From an uncultured delta proteobacterium (GTDB lineage: Bacteria > Myxococcota_A > UBA9160 > JAFDET01): a DNA stretch of 64,000 bases. Shown here piece after piece: positions 34,582 through 42,539 of the stretch. Position 1 is the stretch's first letter; every line of letters begins with the position of its first letter. The notes beneath the pieces were generated by a model. It was not told the origin of the DNA. It searched no databases and saw nothing but the letters and a program-made list of their open reading frames with translations. The position numbers and the translations under genes are program-made. The stretch spans positions 1 through 64,000 of the forward strand of contig CAMYLJ010000008.1 in NCBI GenBank assembly GCA_947259215.1. The letters are read 5' to 3'.

Positions 34582-35268
34582 TCAGTGTCCGGCGGCCGGG
34601 TCCGCCAGACCCGTGAAGATCACGTCCACCGAGCTCTCGATGGCGGCCTGGCAGGCGTCGGCGTCCACCAGTCCGTTGGCCCAGGGGATGCGGGCGCTCG
34701 TGGTCACGTGGAAGAGGGCGCGGGCGGCGGCCATCACGTCCACGTCCCGGCGCAGGTCTCCCGCCACCCGGCCCTGCTGCAGGATCTCCGCCACGAGCCC
34801 GATGGTGCGGTCGTGCAGGGCCAGCACCTGGCGCGCCACCTGAGCGCCCGGGTGGGTGGTGGCGCGCAAGGCGATCGTCACCAGGTCCGGGTCCTCGGCC
34901 AGCAGCCCGTGCTGGGCCCGCAGGAAGCGACCCACCCGCTCGCGGGTCTCGCGGGAGCGGTCGTCGCTGGCCCGGAAGCGCTGCCAGGCCTCCTCCTGAC
35001 GGTCCACAAGCTCCCGGATCAGAAGCTCTTCCTTCGATCGCACGTGGCGGTAGATCGAGCTGGCGCCCATTCCGGCCCGCTCCGCGATGGCCCGCAGGGT
35101 GGCGCCGTCGAAGCCCCGCTCGCGGAAGAGCTCGCTGGCGGCGGCGCGGATCCGAGCCCGGCTCCGGCGCCCCCGGACCAGGCGTCCGTCGTCCGAGCGG
35201 CGGGGGCGGCGGCTCCCGCCCCGGGTCGGTCCGGTCGGCGGGCGCGGAGGAGGCTGGGTCGCAGCCAT
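34582..35268 (-). CDS. TetR-family transcriptional regulator
   Basis: A 228-residue regulator. The N-terminal helix-turn-helix is SELFRERGFDGATLRAIAERA, then GMGASSIYRHVRSKEELL (about residues 44-83); the all-helical ligand domain follows. A Pro/Arg-rich leader of about 30 residues precedes it and may be untranslated if a later start is used. Upstream of the VOC and lipoprotein genes on the same strand, which it may control. The ligand is unknown. Confidence 0.85.
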   Translation of the reverse strand: MAATQPPPRPPTGPTRGGSRRPRRSDDGRLVRGRRSRARIRAAASELFRERGFDGATLRAIAERAGMGASSIYRHVRSKEELLIRELVDRQEEAWQRFRASDDRSRETRERVGRFLRAQHGLLAEDPDLVTIALRATTHPGAQVARQVLALHDRTIGLVAEILQQGRVAGDLRRDVDVMAAARALFHVTTSARIPWANGLVDADACQAAIESSVDVIFTGLADPAAGH

Positions 35269-35305
35269 GCGAACAGGATCGCATAGATTGCGAACCCGGG
35301 CCCTC

Positions 35306-35857
35306 TCAGAAGATGTTCAGGCCCATGCCGGCCGCGCAGGGCCCGACCGTTTCGATCTGGTCGGTGATGCCGGTGCTGGGGTTGTAGACCCCGCTCGCCG
35401 GGCACCCGAAGGTCCCGGGCAGCGTCGATCCCGCCGGGTCGGGCTTCACGTAGCCCCAGACGTTGATGGCGAGATCGCCGTCCAGGTCCGACTGGGCCTC
35501 GGCGGTGAAGCGCTCTCCCGCGGACATCACCTGGTACTGGAACCGGACCTCGCCCTCGGGCACCCAGCCGAGGACCGAGAAGCCGTCGGGCGCGCTGGCG
35601 TCGACCCACTTGTGGGGCAGGCGGCCCGTCGGGCCGGGCGCCCAGCTGGGCGGGCTCGGCAGGGCCGACACGTGGGTCCCGTACTCCGAGAAGTAGCTGC
35701 TCTCGGCGGTCCGGATCGCGGCCAGGTTGGCCTTGGCCTCGGAGGCCTTGGAGCGGCGCTGGAAGCTCACGAAGTTGGGGATCGCGATGGCCGCCAGGAT
35801 GCCGATGATGGCCACCGCCACCATCAGCTCGATCAGGGTGAAGCCACGGCTGCGCAT
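35306..35857 (-). CDS. pilA: Type IV pilin-like protein
   Basis: A 183-residue prepilin. The processing site is RSRG|FTLIE, with Gly5 and Phe6, Glu at mature position 5 and a hydrophobic N-terminal helix, VAVAIIGILAAIAIPNF. The globular part has a pair of C-terminal Cys (FGCPAS and GPCAAG) that probably form the D-region disulfide. Type IV pilins polymerise into pili used in twitching, adhesion or DNA uptake. No pil assembly genes are near it, and it stands alone between the TetR gene and the quinone reductase. Could equally be a minor pilin or pseudopilin. Confidence 0.88.
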   Translation of the reverse strand: MRSRGFTLIELMVAVAIIGILAAIAIPNFVSFQRRSKASEAKANLAAIRTAESSYFSEYGTHVSALPSPPSWAPGPTGRLPHKWVDASAPDGFSVLGWVPEGEVRFQYQVMSAGERFTAEAQSDLDGDLAINVWGYVKPDPAGSTLPGTFGCPASGVYNPSTGITDQIETVGPCAAGMGLNIF

Positions 35858-35996
35858 GGGGGAACCCTCTCTGGAGTCCTGATCGGCCGTTGGGGACGGG
35901 GGCTCAAGCGTTCTGGCGAATGGCGGGCTCTCCCGTGGGGGGATCCGGGCCGCGATCCCCTAGAATCGGGGACTTGGAGCGGAAAGGAGCAGCCCC

Positions 35997-36968
35997 GTGA
36001 GAGCCGTCGTGTGCAAGCAGTGGGGTCCCCCCGAGAGCCTCGTCATCGAGGAGGTCCCGGACCTCTCGGCCGACGCCGGTCAGGTCGTGATCGACGTCAA
36101 GGCCGCCAGCGTGAACTTCCCCGACGTCCTGATCATCCAGAACCAGTACCAGTTCAAGCCCCAGCTCCCCTTCACGCCGGGGAGCGAGGTGGCCGGGGTG
36201 GTGCGCGAGGTGGGGGAGGGCGTCTCGGACGTGGCGCCGGGCGACCGCGTGCTCGCCACCACCGGCTGGGGCGGCTTCGCCGAGCAAGCGAAGACGGGGG
36301 CCGGGGGCGCGATCCGCATCCCCGACGCCATGACCTACGAGGACGCCGCCTCGCTGCTGATGACCTACGGCACCTCCCACTACGCCCTCAAGGACCGGGC
36401 CGACCTCCAGCCGGGTGAAACCCTGCTGGTGCTGGGTGCCGCGGGCGGGGTGGGTCTTTCGGCGGTGGAGATCGGGAAGGTCCTCGGCGCCCGCGTCATC
36501 GCCGCGGCATCGAGCGACGAGAAGCTCGCCATCTGCAAGGAGAAAGGCGCCGACGAGCTGATCAACTACACCCGCGAAGACCTGAAGACGCGCACCAAGG
36601 AGCTCACCGACGGTCACGGCGCGGGCGTCGTCTACGATCCGGTCGGCGGCGACTACGCCGAGGCGGCCCTGCGTTCCACCGCCTGGGAGGGGCGCTTCCT
36701 GGTGATCGGCTTCACCGCCGGCATCCCGAAGGTGCCGCTCAACCTCGTGCTGCTGAAGGGCTGCCAGGTGGTCGGTGTCTTCTGGGGCTCCTTTACCGGG
36801 CGCGAGCCGGAGAAGAACCGCCAGAACATCCAGGAGCTGCTCGACTGGTACGAGGCCGGCCGCATCAAGCCCCACGTCTCCGGCCGCTACTCCCTCGAGC
36901 GCGCCGCCGACGCCCTGAACGATATGGCCGCCCGCAAGGTCACCGGCAAAGTCGTCATCGTCCCGTAG
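35997..36968 (+). CDS. Zinc-independent NADPH:quinone oxidoreductase-like MDR protein
   Basis: A 323-residue medium-chain dehydrogenase/reductase family member. The N-terminal GroES-like part begins MRAVVCKQWGPPESL and lacks the zinc-ligand Cys and His of alcohol dehydrogenases. The Rossmann motif VLGAAGGVGLSAVEIGK sits near residue 143, and YDPVGGDYAE follows. It fits the NADPH:quinone reductase/crotonyl-CoA reductase-like group. The GTG start at 35997 follows GGAAAGGAGC. It is followed immediately by a 35-bp-arm palindrome. Confidence 0.87.
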   Translation: MRAVVCKQWGPPESLVIEEVPDLSADAGQVVIDVKAASVNFPDVLIIQNQYQFKPQLPFTPGSEVAGVVREVGEGVSDVAPGDRVLATTGWGGFAEQAKTGAGGAIRIPDAMTYEDAASLLMTYGTSHYALKDRADLQPGETLLVLGAAGGVGLSAVEIGKVLGARVIAAASSDEKLAICKEKGADELINYTREDLKTRTKELTDGHGAGVVYDPVGGDYAEAALRSTAWEGRFLVIGFTAGIPKVPLNLVLLKGCQVVGVFWGSFTGREPEKNRQNIQELLDWYEAGRIKPHVSGRYSLERAADALNDMAARKVTGKVVIVP

Positions 36969-36971
36969 CGC

Positions 36972-37042
36972 GGGGACGTTGGTTAAGAAGTTAAGAAACT
37001 GCCCGCAGCGGGCAGTTTCTTAACTTCTTAACCAACGTCCCC
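36972..37042. repeat. Long perfect palindrome (REP/MITE-like), copy B
   Basis: Left arm 36972-37006 and right arm 37008-37042 are 35-base perfect inverted repeats around one central A. Each arm reads GGGGACGTTGGTTAAGAAG then TTAAGAAACTGCCCGC. It lies between two convergent genes (stops at 36968 and 37051) and could act as a bidirectional transcription block. It shares GGGGACG and TTAAGAAACT words with copy A at 14023-14089, but the middle words differ, so the two are family members rather than recent duplicates. Confidence 0.9.
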
Positions 37043-37050
37043 TTCTCTTC

Positions 37051-37854
37051 TCAGAGCTTTTCGGGGTTCTCGATGAGCTCGCGCAGGCGTTCGAGGCTGC
37101 GGGCGCAGTAGAGGCCGTCCTCCACGCGCTCGTCGTAGCTCCACTTGAGCGTCACGATCGGCGTCCCGGTCGCATCCTGCTTGATGCGCCCGACCACGCA
37201 GAAGAGCGGGCAGTTGCCGTGCTCCCACAGGTGGTGGAAGCCCGCCTCGAGTCCCACCGAGCCGAGGTTGGCCACGAAGGCCGAGGCGTACATGGGGTCG
37301 GGCTGGATCATGGAGAGCGGCAGCAGCCCCAGGGCATCGAGCCCCGCCACCAGGCGCATCAGCAGGTGCACCAGCGGCGAGGGCAGGCGCAGCAGCAGAT
37401 CCACCTCGCGGTCCGAGGTGCTCTTCTGGTCGTTCTTGCCCTCCCGGATGCCCTCCAGCAGGCCATCCACCATCTCGCCGAGAGACGCGTGGGGATCGAG
37501 CTGCCGCTTCACCGTGGTGATGGGCGCGTCGTCGTCGAAGCGCTTCTTGGCGCTGAAGGAGATCCAGATCCCGTCGCGCTGCCAGATGCGACCGCCCGCC
37601 GTGAAGCGGTTCAGGCGCGACCGCTCGTCCAGCACCAGTGTGATGCCGCGCAGGATCAGGTGGAAGAGGGTCATCGGCGCGTCGTCCGCACGCTCGCGGT
37701 TGCGCTCCTCCACGAACGCCAGCGCGCGATCCACCCGCAAGTCGTGCTCGAAGTACACGAGCGAGTCGTTGCGCCGCGGTGAGATGAACGGCATGAAGCG
37801 GCGGATGGGCGCGAGGTCGCGTACCAGGCTGGCGTCGGGCCGGCGTCCGAACAC
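37051..37854 (-). CDS. E2-like CoA-acyltransferase-fold protein lacking catalytic His
   Basis: A 267-residue protein resembling the catalytic domain of 2-oxoacid dehydrogenase E2 acyltransferases (chloramphenicol acetyltransferase fold), without lipoyl or subunit-binding domains. The family's C-terminal active-site motif is DHRxxDG; here it reads DERVEDG (241-247), with Glu242 replacing the catalytic His. ASAFVANLGSVGLEAG and LPLSMIQ-type segments are otherwise conserved. It may bind acyl-CoA without transfer, or use another mechanism. It is the last gene of a leftward run following the DUF2378-like gene by 10 bases. Confidence 0.75.
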   Translation of the reverse strand: MFGRRPDASLVRDLAPIRRFMPFISPRRNDSLVYFEHDLRVDRALAFVEERNRERADDAPMTLFHLILRGITLVLDERSRLNRFTAGGRIWQRDGIWISFSAKKRFDDDAPITTVKRQLDPHASLGEMVDGLLEGIREGKNDQKSTSDREVDLLLRLPSPLVHLLMRLVAGLDALGLLPLSMIQPDPMYASAFVANLGSVGLEAGFHHLWEHGNCPLFCVVGRIKQDATGTPIVTLKWSYDERVEDGLYCARSLERLRELIENPEKL

Positions 37855-37864
37855 GGGGGGCTCC

Positions 37865-38452
37865 TCAGTCGCTGGGCTCCCAGGTCACCCGGATGATCGC
37901 ACGCCCGCCGACGGCGTCCACCGCCTTGACATGGGCTTCACCATCGACCTCCACCAGGTCGTAGAGCGCAGACGCGGTAGCGGCCACCCCGTCGAGGTAG
38001 GCGTGCCCGGCCGTCAGGACCTCCGGCAGGGAATCCAGCTCGAGCCGGCCCTCGCCGGGCCCGACCCGTTCGAAGCGCATGTCGCCGCAGCCCCGGAAGA
38101 GGTGGCTCCAGACCCGGGACGCGAACTCGAAGAGCTTCCCCGGATCGCCTCCGCGCAGCCGCAGGGCCATGCGGACGAACGAGTTCAGGATCGGGGAATC
38201 GAAGCTCGCCGACATGTTCGCTCGGAAGATCTCTCGTGCGCGCTCGGCCCCGGCCTCGGCGAAGAGCGCGTCCGTGAGCGCCACGTCCAGCTCGAGCGGC
38301 ACGAACGCGATGCGGCTGGCGTCCTCGATGGCGCACAGACCTTCCTCGCCCAGACGCGCGCGCACCCGCCGGCCGAGATCGGCGTCGGCGGCATCGATCG
38401 ACTCCAGGGTGCCCTGGACGAATCCGGCCAGCATGCGCGGCAGATCGGACAT
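37865..38452 (-). CDS. Uncharacterised protein, resembles the myxobacterial DUF2378 group
   Basis: A 195-residue protein with no signal peptide. Its layout (an N-terminal Leu/Asp-rich half, then RAREIFRANM, VWSHLFRGCGDMRFERVGPG and a C-terminal IRVTW strand) recalls an uncharacterised family best known from Myxococcales, with a V4R-like shape. I match it from memory and am not sure. The ATG at 38452 is the first with family-like sequence; 67 residues upstream in-frame are shadow sequence. It sits between the GNAT and E2-like genes. Confidence 0.55.
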   Translation of the reverse strand: MSDLPRMLAGFVQGTLESIDAADADLGRRVRARLGEEGLCAIEDASRIAFVPLELDVALTDALFAEAGAERAREIFRANMSASFDSPILNSFVRMALRLRGGDPGKLFEFASRVWSHLFRGCGDMRFERVGPGEGRLELDSLPEVLTAGHAYLDGVAATASALYDLVEVDGEAHVKAVDAVGGRAIIRVTWEPSD

Positions 38453-38469
38453 CGCGTCTCCCAACGAGG

Positions 38470-39003
38470 TCAGAAGGCGGATCGGCGCCCGGCGCGCGCC
38501 GCTTGAGTCCGCCACAGCAACCACACGGGCACGCCCAGCACCGGGATCTCGCGCGTCACGGCGAAGCCGGCGCGGGTGTAGAAGGGCAGGTTCTCCGGGC
38601 GGTCGGTCTCCAGATAGGCGGGCGCGCCTTCGGCGTCGACGCGCGCCAGCCAACGAGCCAGCAGCGCGCTGCCGACCCCGCGACCCTGGCAGGCCGGCTC
38701 CACGCCCAGGGTCGCGAGGTACGCGTGCTCTTCGAACGGCCGCTCGGCGTCCAGGGTCTGGAAGACCTCCTGCCAGCGGCGGGCGACGCGGAGGCCCTGC
38801 CCCAGCAGGGTGCGCAGCTGCGAGGCCAGGGGCGGCGGGGGAAAGCGGGTGACGCCCGGTGGCGCGGCCAGCAGCACCCCGGCGAGCCGTCCGGAAGCGT
38901 GCAGCGCCAGCGTCTCGCCGTGGCGGCGCGCGCGGGGCACGAGGGCGCGCATGCCGCGCGCGTTGCTGCGCTCGCGCGCACGCGGACCGCGGCGTCCGAG
39001 CAC
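38470..39003 (-). CDS. GNAT-family acetyltransferase
   Basis: A 177-residue protein with the GNAT acetyl-CoA motif A, VEPACQGRGVGSALLARWL (about 97-115), then the conserved LETDRPENLPFYTRAGF segment. Acetyl-CoA-dependent N-acetylation of an unknown substrate. The frame stays open upstream of the GTG at 39003 for about 27 codons and reads as a typical GNAT N terminus (VLARAFRDNPL), but no ATG, GTG or TTG is present before it meets the purC end. The true start may be a rare codon, or the N terminus may have been damaged. Confidence 0.75.
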   Translation of the reverse strand: MLGRRGPRARERSNARGMRALVPRARRHGETLALHASGRLAGVLLAAPPGVTRFPPPPLASQLRTLLGQGLRVARRWQEVFQTLDAERPFEEHAYLATLGVEPACQGRGVGSALLARWLARVDAEGAPAYLETDRPENLPFYTRAGFAVTREIPVLGVPVWLLWRTQAARAGRRSAF

Positions 39004-39088
39004 GGCCTGGTTCAGCGGGTTGTCGCGGAAGGCGCGGGCCAGGACGCGCGCCGCGTTGCGCTCGTCGGCGGCCGCGAGAGGAGCGGGC

Positions 39089-40060
39089 TCAGGCGTCGCC
39101 GAGCCCGAGATTGCGCCGGATCCGCGCGATCGGCTCGTCGGTGTCCGGCTGGAACGCCAGGCCGGTCACCTGCTCGAAGGCCTCGATGTAGCGGCGCGCC
39201 GCCTCACAGCGCACGTCGTCCGGAAGCGTCGGCGGCGGGCCGTCGCCCTTGTAGCCCTGTTCCCCGAGCCAGCGGCGCACGTACTCCTTGTCCAGGGCCT
39301 CCGGGTCGCGGCCCTCGGACATGGCGCGCTCGTAGGCCTCCCGGTACCAGTAGCGGGACGAGTCGGGTGTGTGGATCTCGTCGATCACCACCAGCTCGCC
39401 GGCGTCGTCCACGCCGATCTCGTACTTCGTGTCCACCAGGATCAGGCCGCGGGTCTCTGCGAAGCGCTGGCCCTCGGCGAACAGCGCCCGGCAGATCCCC
39501 GCGGCACGGTCGAAGCGCGCCTCGCTGATCGCGCCGGATGCGATCAGCTCCGCGCGCGAGGCCGGCGTGTCGTGGCCGCCCTTCGGCGCCTTGGTGGTCG
39601 GTGTCAGGAGCGGCCCGGGCAGGCGCTCGTGGCGCGCCAGGCCGTCGGGCAGGCGGTGCCCGCAGTACTCCCGGTCGCCCCGCGCGTAGACGGTCCAGAT
39701 CGAGGTGTTGGTGGAGCCGGTGAGGTACCCGCGGTAGACGAACTCCACCGGCAGCAGCTGGCACTCGCGCACCCGCGACACGCACGGGTCCGGCACGTCG
39801 AGCAGGTGGTTCGCTGCGATGGAGCGGGTCTGCTCGAACCAGAAGGCCGCTGCCTGGTTCAGCACCTGACCCTTCAGCGGCAGGGTCCCCACCACCACGT
39901 CGAAGCAGCTCACGCGGTCGGTCACGACGATCGTGCGCGTGTCCCCGCGCACGTAGCTGTCGCGGACCTTGCCCTCGTGCTTCGTCCCGAGCTCCGGCAG
40001 CTCGGTGTGATCGAGGGTGCGCGGGCAGAGCTCGCGCAGAAGCTGGATGTCGATGCCCAT
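39089..40060 (-). CDS. purC: Phosphoribosylaminoimidazole-succinocarboxamide synthase
   Basis: A 323-residue SAICAR synthetase, the purine step that joins aspartate to CAIR using ATP. The N-terminal GKVRDSYV nucleotide-binding segment, [12 protein letters not shown], and [11 protein letters not shown] with [12 protein letters not shown] are visible. It belongs to the long form (about 300, as in yeast), not the 237-residue E. coli form. Followed on the same strand by the GNAT gene and preceded after 54 bases by the pyrophosphorylase. No other pur gene is in the window. Confidence 0.94.
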   Translation of the reverse strand: MGIDIQLLRELCPRTLDHTELPELGTKHEGKVRDSYVRGDTRTIVVTDRVSCFDVVVGTLPLKGQVLNQAAAFWFEQTRSIAANHLLDVPDPCVSRVRECQLLPVEFVYRGYLTGSTNTSIWTVYARGDREYCGHRLPDGLARHERLPGPLLTPTTKAPKGGHDTPASRAELIASGAISEARFDRAAGICRALFAEGQRFAETRGLILVDTKYEIGVDDAGELVVIDEIHTPDSSRYWYREAYERAMSEGRDPEALDKEYVRRWLGEQGYKGDGPPPTLPDDVRCEAARRYIEAFEQVTGLAFQPDTDEPIARIRRNLGLGDA

Positions 40061-40114
40061 GATGGTCCCCCCCCTCCTCGTCGACGCTCAGTCAACCACG
40101 ACGCGGGCCGTGGT

Positions 40115-41503
40115 TCAAGAGCCCTCTCCGAGCCGCGCACCGTCGGGGATGCGCCGGGGCTCGGGCCCGCTCTGCTCCAGCTCCACGTCGCCCTCCACCA
40201 CGACGCCGCGCCCGAAGCGCACGTCCCCGCGCACCGCGAGCCGCCGGCAGCGCACGAGCGACGGAGCGCCCTCGGGGAAGCGCTCCTCGAGCTGGTCGAT
40301 GCGCTTGTAGTGGGCGGGGTCCAGGTCCACCCGCAGGGTGCCGTCGGCCGGGTCGCGCGCGCCGACCACCTGCCAGTCCCCGGTCAGGCGGTAGGCGTCG
40401 GACCAGAGGCCGAGCAGATCGTTCGTCGTCTTCACCGCGGCGAAGCGCGCCCGGGGTACGCAGACCGCGCGGGCGCCTTCGAAGACCTCGATGGCGGCGC
40501 CCATGGCGGTCTCCAGCTGGATGCAGCGCGGGGAGCTGGCATCCGCCGGATCGACGGTCTTCTCGTTGCGGATCAGCGGCAGCGGCAGCACGCCGGCGCG
40601 CTGGCGCAGCAGGGTGTCGAGCGCCTGGAGATCGATCCACAGGTTGTTGGTGTTGAAGAAGCGGTAGAGCTCCACGTCCTGGAACTCGCTCTCCTCCTCT
40701 GGCGGGCACTGGGCCACCTCGCGCAGCACCAGGGCGCCGTCCCGTCGCAGGGCCAGGTGGCCGCCCTTGCGGTCCGTCTCGCTGCGCTCGCACACCTCCA
40801 TCAGGAACGGAATCTCCTCCTCGGAGAGCCAGCCGAGGATGTCCGGGTCCGCCACGGCCCCGAGGTTGTCGGCGTTGGAGACGAAGGCGTGCCGGTAGCC
40901 CGCGGCCAGGAGCGCTTCGAGCAGGCCGGAGGTCTGGAGCGCCACGTAGAGGTCGCCGTGCCCCGGCGGACACCACTCGTGCTCCGGGTCCGCGGGCCAG
41001 ACCACGGGCTCGAGGCTGTCGGCCAGGATCTTCGGGACCTTGTGCTGGAGGAAGTCCGCCGGCAGGTCGGACGCCAGGTCGGGGTAGCGCGAGAGCGCCG
41101 CCAGGGAATCGTCGCGCGTGCGGAAGCTGTTCATCAGCACCAGGGGCAGGCGCGCGCCGTGGGCCGCGCGCAGGTGCAGCACCTGGCGCGCGATGATGTC
41201 GAGGAAGCTGAGGTCGTCCTTCACGCGCAGGAGCGACTTGGCGCGCCGCATCCCCATGCTCGTCCCGAGCCCGCCGTTCAGCTTGACCACGACCGTGCGG
41301 TCGAGCGCCGCGTGGCCGGCCGCGCGGTGCCGGGAGAGGTCGCCGGCGTGGGGCACGTCGTCCACGGGGCCGATCTCGGGGCGGCCCATGCGGCCGCTGC
41401 GACCGGCGCGCAGCGCCTCGTAGTGCTGTCGGAAGGCCTCGATCGCGACGGCGGGCAGGCCCGCCTGGCGCATCCGGGTCGCGAAGGGATCGAACGTGTC
41501 CAA
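40115..41503 (-). CDS. UTP--glucose-1-phosphate uridylyltransferase, eukaryotic (UGP2) type
   Basis: A 462-residue nucleotidyltransferase. The UTP loop reads VKLNGGLGTSMGMRRAKSL near residue 73, and VSNADNLGAVAD, GHLALRRDGALVLRE, and FFNTNNLWIDL follow the pattern of eukaryotic UDP-glucose pyrophosphorylases, not bacterial GalU. A C-terminal beta-helix-like tail (VRGDVRFGRGVVVEG) completes it. It makes UDP-glucose for glycans and glycogen-related pathways. Bacterial copies of this type are scattered, so lateral gain is possible. It precedes purC on the same strand. Confidence 0.9.
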   Translation of the reverse strand: MDTFDPFATRMRQAGLPAVAIEAFRQHYEALRAGRSGRMGRPEIGPVDDVPHAGDLSRHRAAGHAALDRTVVVKLNGGLGTSMGMRRAKSLLRVKDDLSFLDIIARQVLHLRAAHGARLPLVLMNSFRTRDDSLAALSRYPDLASDLPADFLQHKVPKILADSLEPVVWPADPEHEWCPPGHGDLYVALQTSGLLEALLAAGYRHAFVSNADNLGAVADPDILGWLSEEEIPFLMEVCERSETDRKGGHLALRRDGALVLREVAQCPPEEESEFQDVELYRFFNTNNLWIDLQALDTLLRQRAGVLPLPLIRNEKTVDPADASSPRCIQLETAMGAAIEVFEGARAVCVPRARFAAVKTTNDLLGLWSDAYRLTGDWQVVGARDPADGTLRVDLDPAHYKRIDQLEERFPEGAPSLVRCRRLAVRGDVRFGRGVVVEGDVELEQSGPEPRRIPDGARLGEGS

Positions 41504-41630
41504 GGGCCCTCCTCCGGCTCAAGGCCCGGAGCCTAGCGGCCCCGGCCCGCCAGGGAAGAGGCCTCTCGCGCGCGCATCCGAGCCGCCAGAGGGCCGGAAA
41601 TACCCCAAAAGGCCGCCCTCCGGGGCGCCG

Positions 41631-42347
41631 ATGAGCGGGGCGATGCGTCGGATGTTGTGCACCGAGTGCGGCCAGACCGATCGGCCCAACACGCTGATCG
41701 GGGGGTCGGACCTGCTGGAGCTGGTGCTCTGGGCCTGCTTCCTGGTCCCGGGCCTGGTCTACTGCGGCTGGCGCCACAGCGCGCGGTGCAAGGCGTGCGC
41801 CCACTGCGGGAGCCTCGACCTCGTGCGCGAGTCGCGCGCGGCGCGGGATCGCGCGGACGAGGCCCCGACCAGCGCGGGCGGACGCGTCGTCTACGCTCGC
41901 CGGCCGCTCCCCTTCCTGGCGCCGCCGGGGACGCGCTTCCGCCGCCTGACGGCGAGCGGGGCCGTCGCCAGCGTGGCGCTGGTCTCCTGGGCCGTGGTCT
42001 CGCTGGACCTGCTACGGGTGCAGCCCGCAGCGCGCCGGTCGACGCCGATGCGCGCCGAGGTGCCGGTGCCGGCGCCAGAGGCGCATGCGGCTGCCCAGCA
42101 GGCGAGAGCCCGGGCCGAGGAGCAGGCCGAGGCCGACCCGTCCGATCACCCGAGCGTGCGACGCTACCTGCGCAAGCGCGAGTGCCAGCGCCTCTGCAAC
42201 GAGTTCCACGGCAGCAATGCGGCGTCGAACCGCGGCTGCCTGGCCCGCTGCGTGGACGAGCTCGAATCCGACGCCATGCGCGGCCTCGAGGGCTGCAAGG
42301 ACAGCCTCGACCCGGCGAGCTGTCCGTTCCTGCTGGGCCCGCCCTAG
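41631..42347 (+). CDS. Membrane protein with N-terminal zinc ribbon and Cys-rich C terminus
   Basis: A 238-residue protein. It starts with a zinc ribbon made of CTEC (about residues 9-12) and CAHC (about 61-64) around a hydrophobic stretch (about 27-46). A second membrane helix lies near residues 106-124, followed by an Ala/Glu-rich coiled segment and a C-terminal part with five Cys (ECQRLC, GCLARC, GCKD, SCPF). It recalls zinc-ribbon membrane proteins at 88-420 in layout, but is longer. Function unknown. The ATG at 41631 was chosen; another at 41643 is close. Confidence 0.65.
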   Translation: MSGAMRRMLCTECGQTDRPNTLIGGSDLLELVLWACFLVPGLVYCGWRHSARCKACAHCGSLDLVRESRAARDRADEAPTSAGGRVVYARRPLPFLAPPGTRFRRLTASGAVASVALVSWAVVSLDLLRVQPAARRSTPMRAEVPVPAPEAHAAAQQARARAEEQAEADPSDHPSVRRYLRKRECQRLCNEFHGSNAASNRGCLARCVDELESDAMRGLEGCKDSLDPASCPFLLGPP

Positions 42348-42466
42348 TCCGGGGCTGGCATTCCGGCTTCCCCACCGAGCGCGCCGCCCGGCCGCCCCGG
42401 ACGCCGAGGTCCGGTCCCGCGAGGAACCCCATTTTCTTTTGAGGTTCGAAAGTTTCAGCGGTGCAG

Positions 42467-42493
42467 TTGCGTACGGTAATTGTACACTATAGT
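42467..42493 (+). promoter_or_regulatory. Possible promoter of the PEP-CTERM gene
   Basis: In an AT-richer pocket upstream of the PEP-CTERM gene, TTGCGT (42467-42472) and TATAGT (42488-42493) could be -35 and -10 elements with a 15-base spacer, which is short. A 12-base perfect palindrome, ACACTATAGTGT (42485-42496), overlaps the -10 and could be an operator. Both are by eye only. Confidence 0.3.
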
Positions 42494-42539
42494 GTGTTTT
42501 CCCCTCGGGGTGTCTCGAGGTGGACGGGGAGGAGATCTG

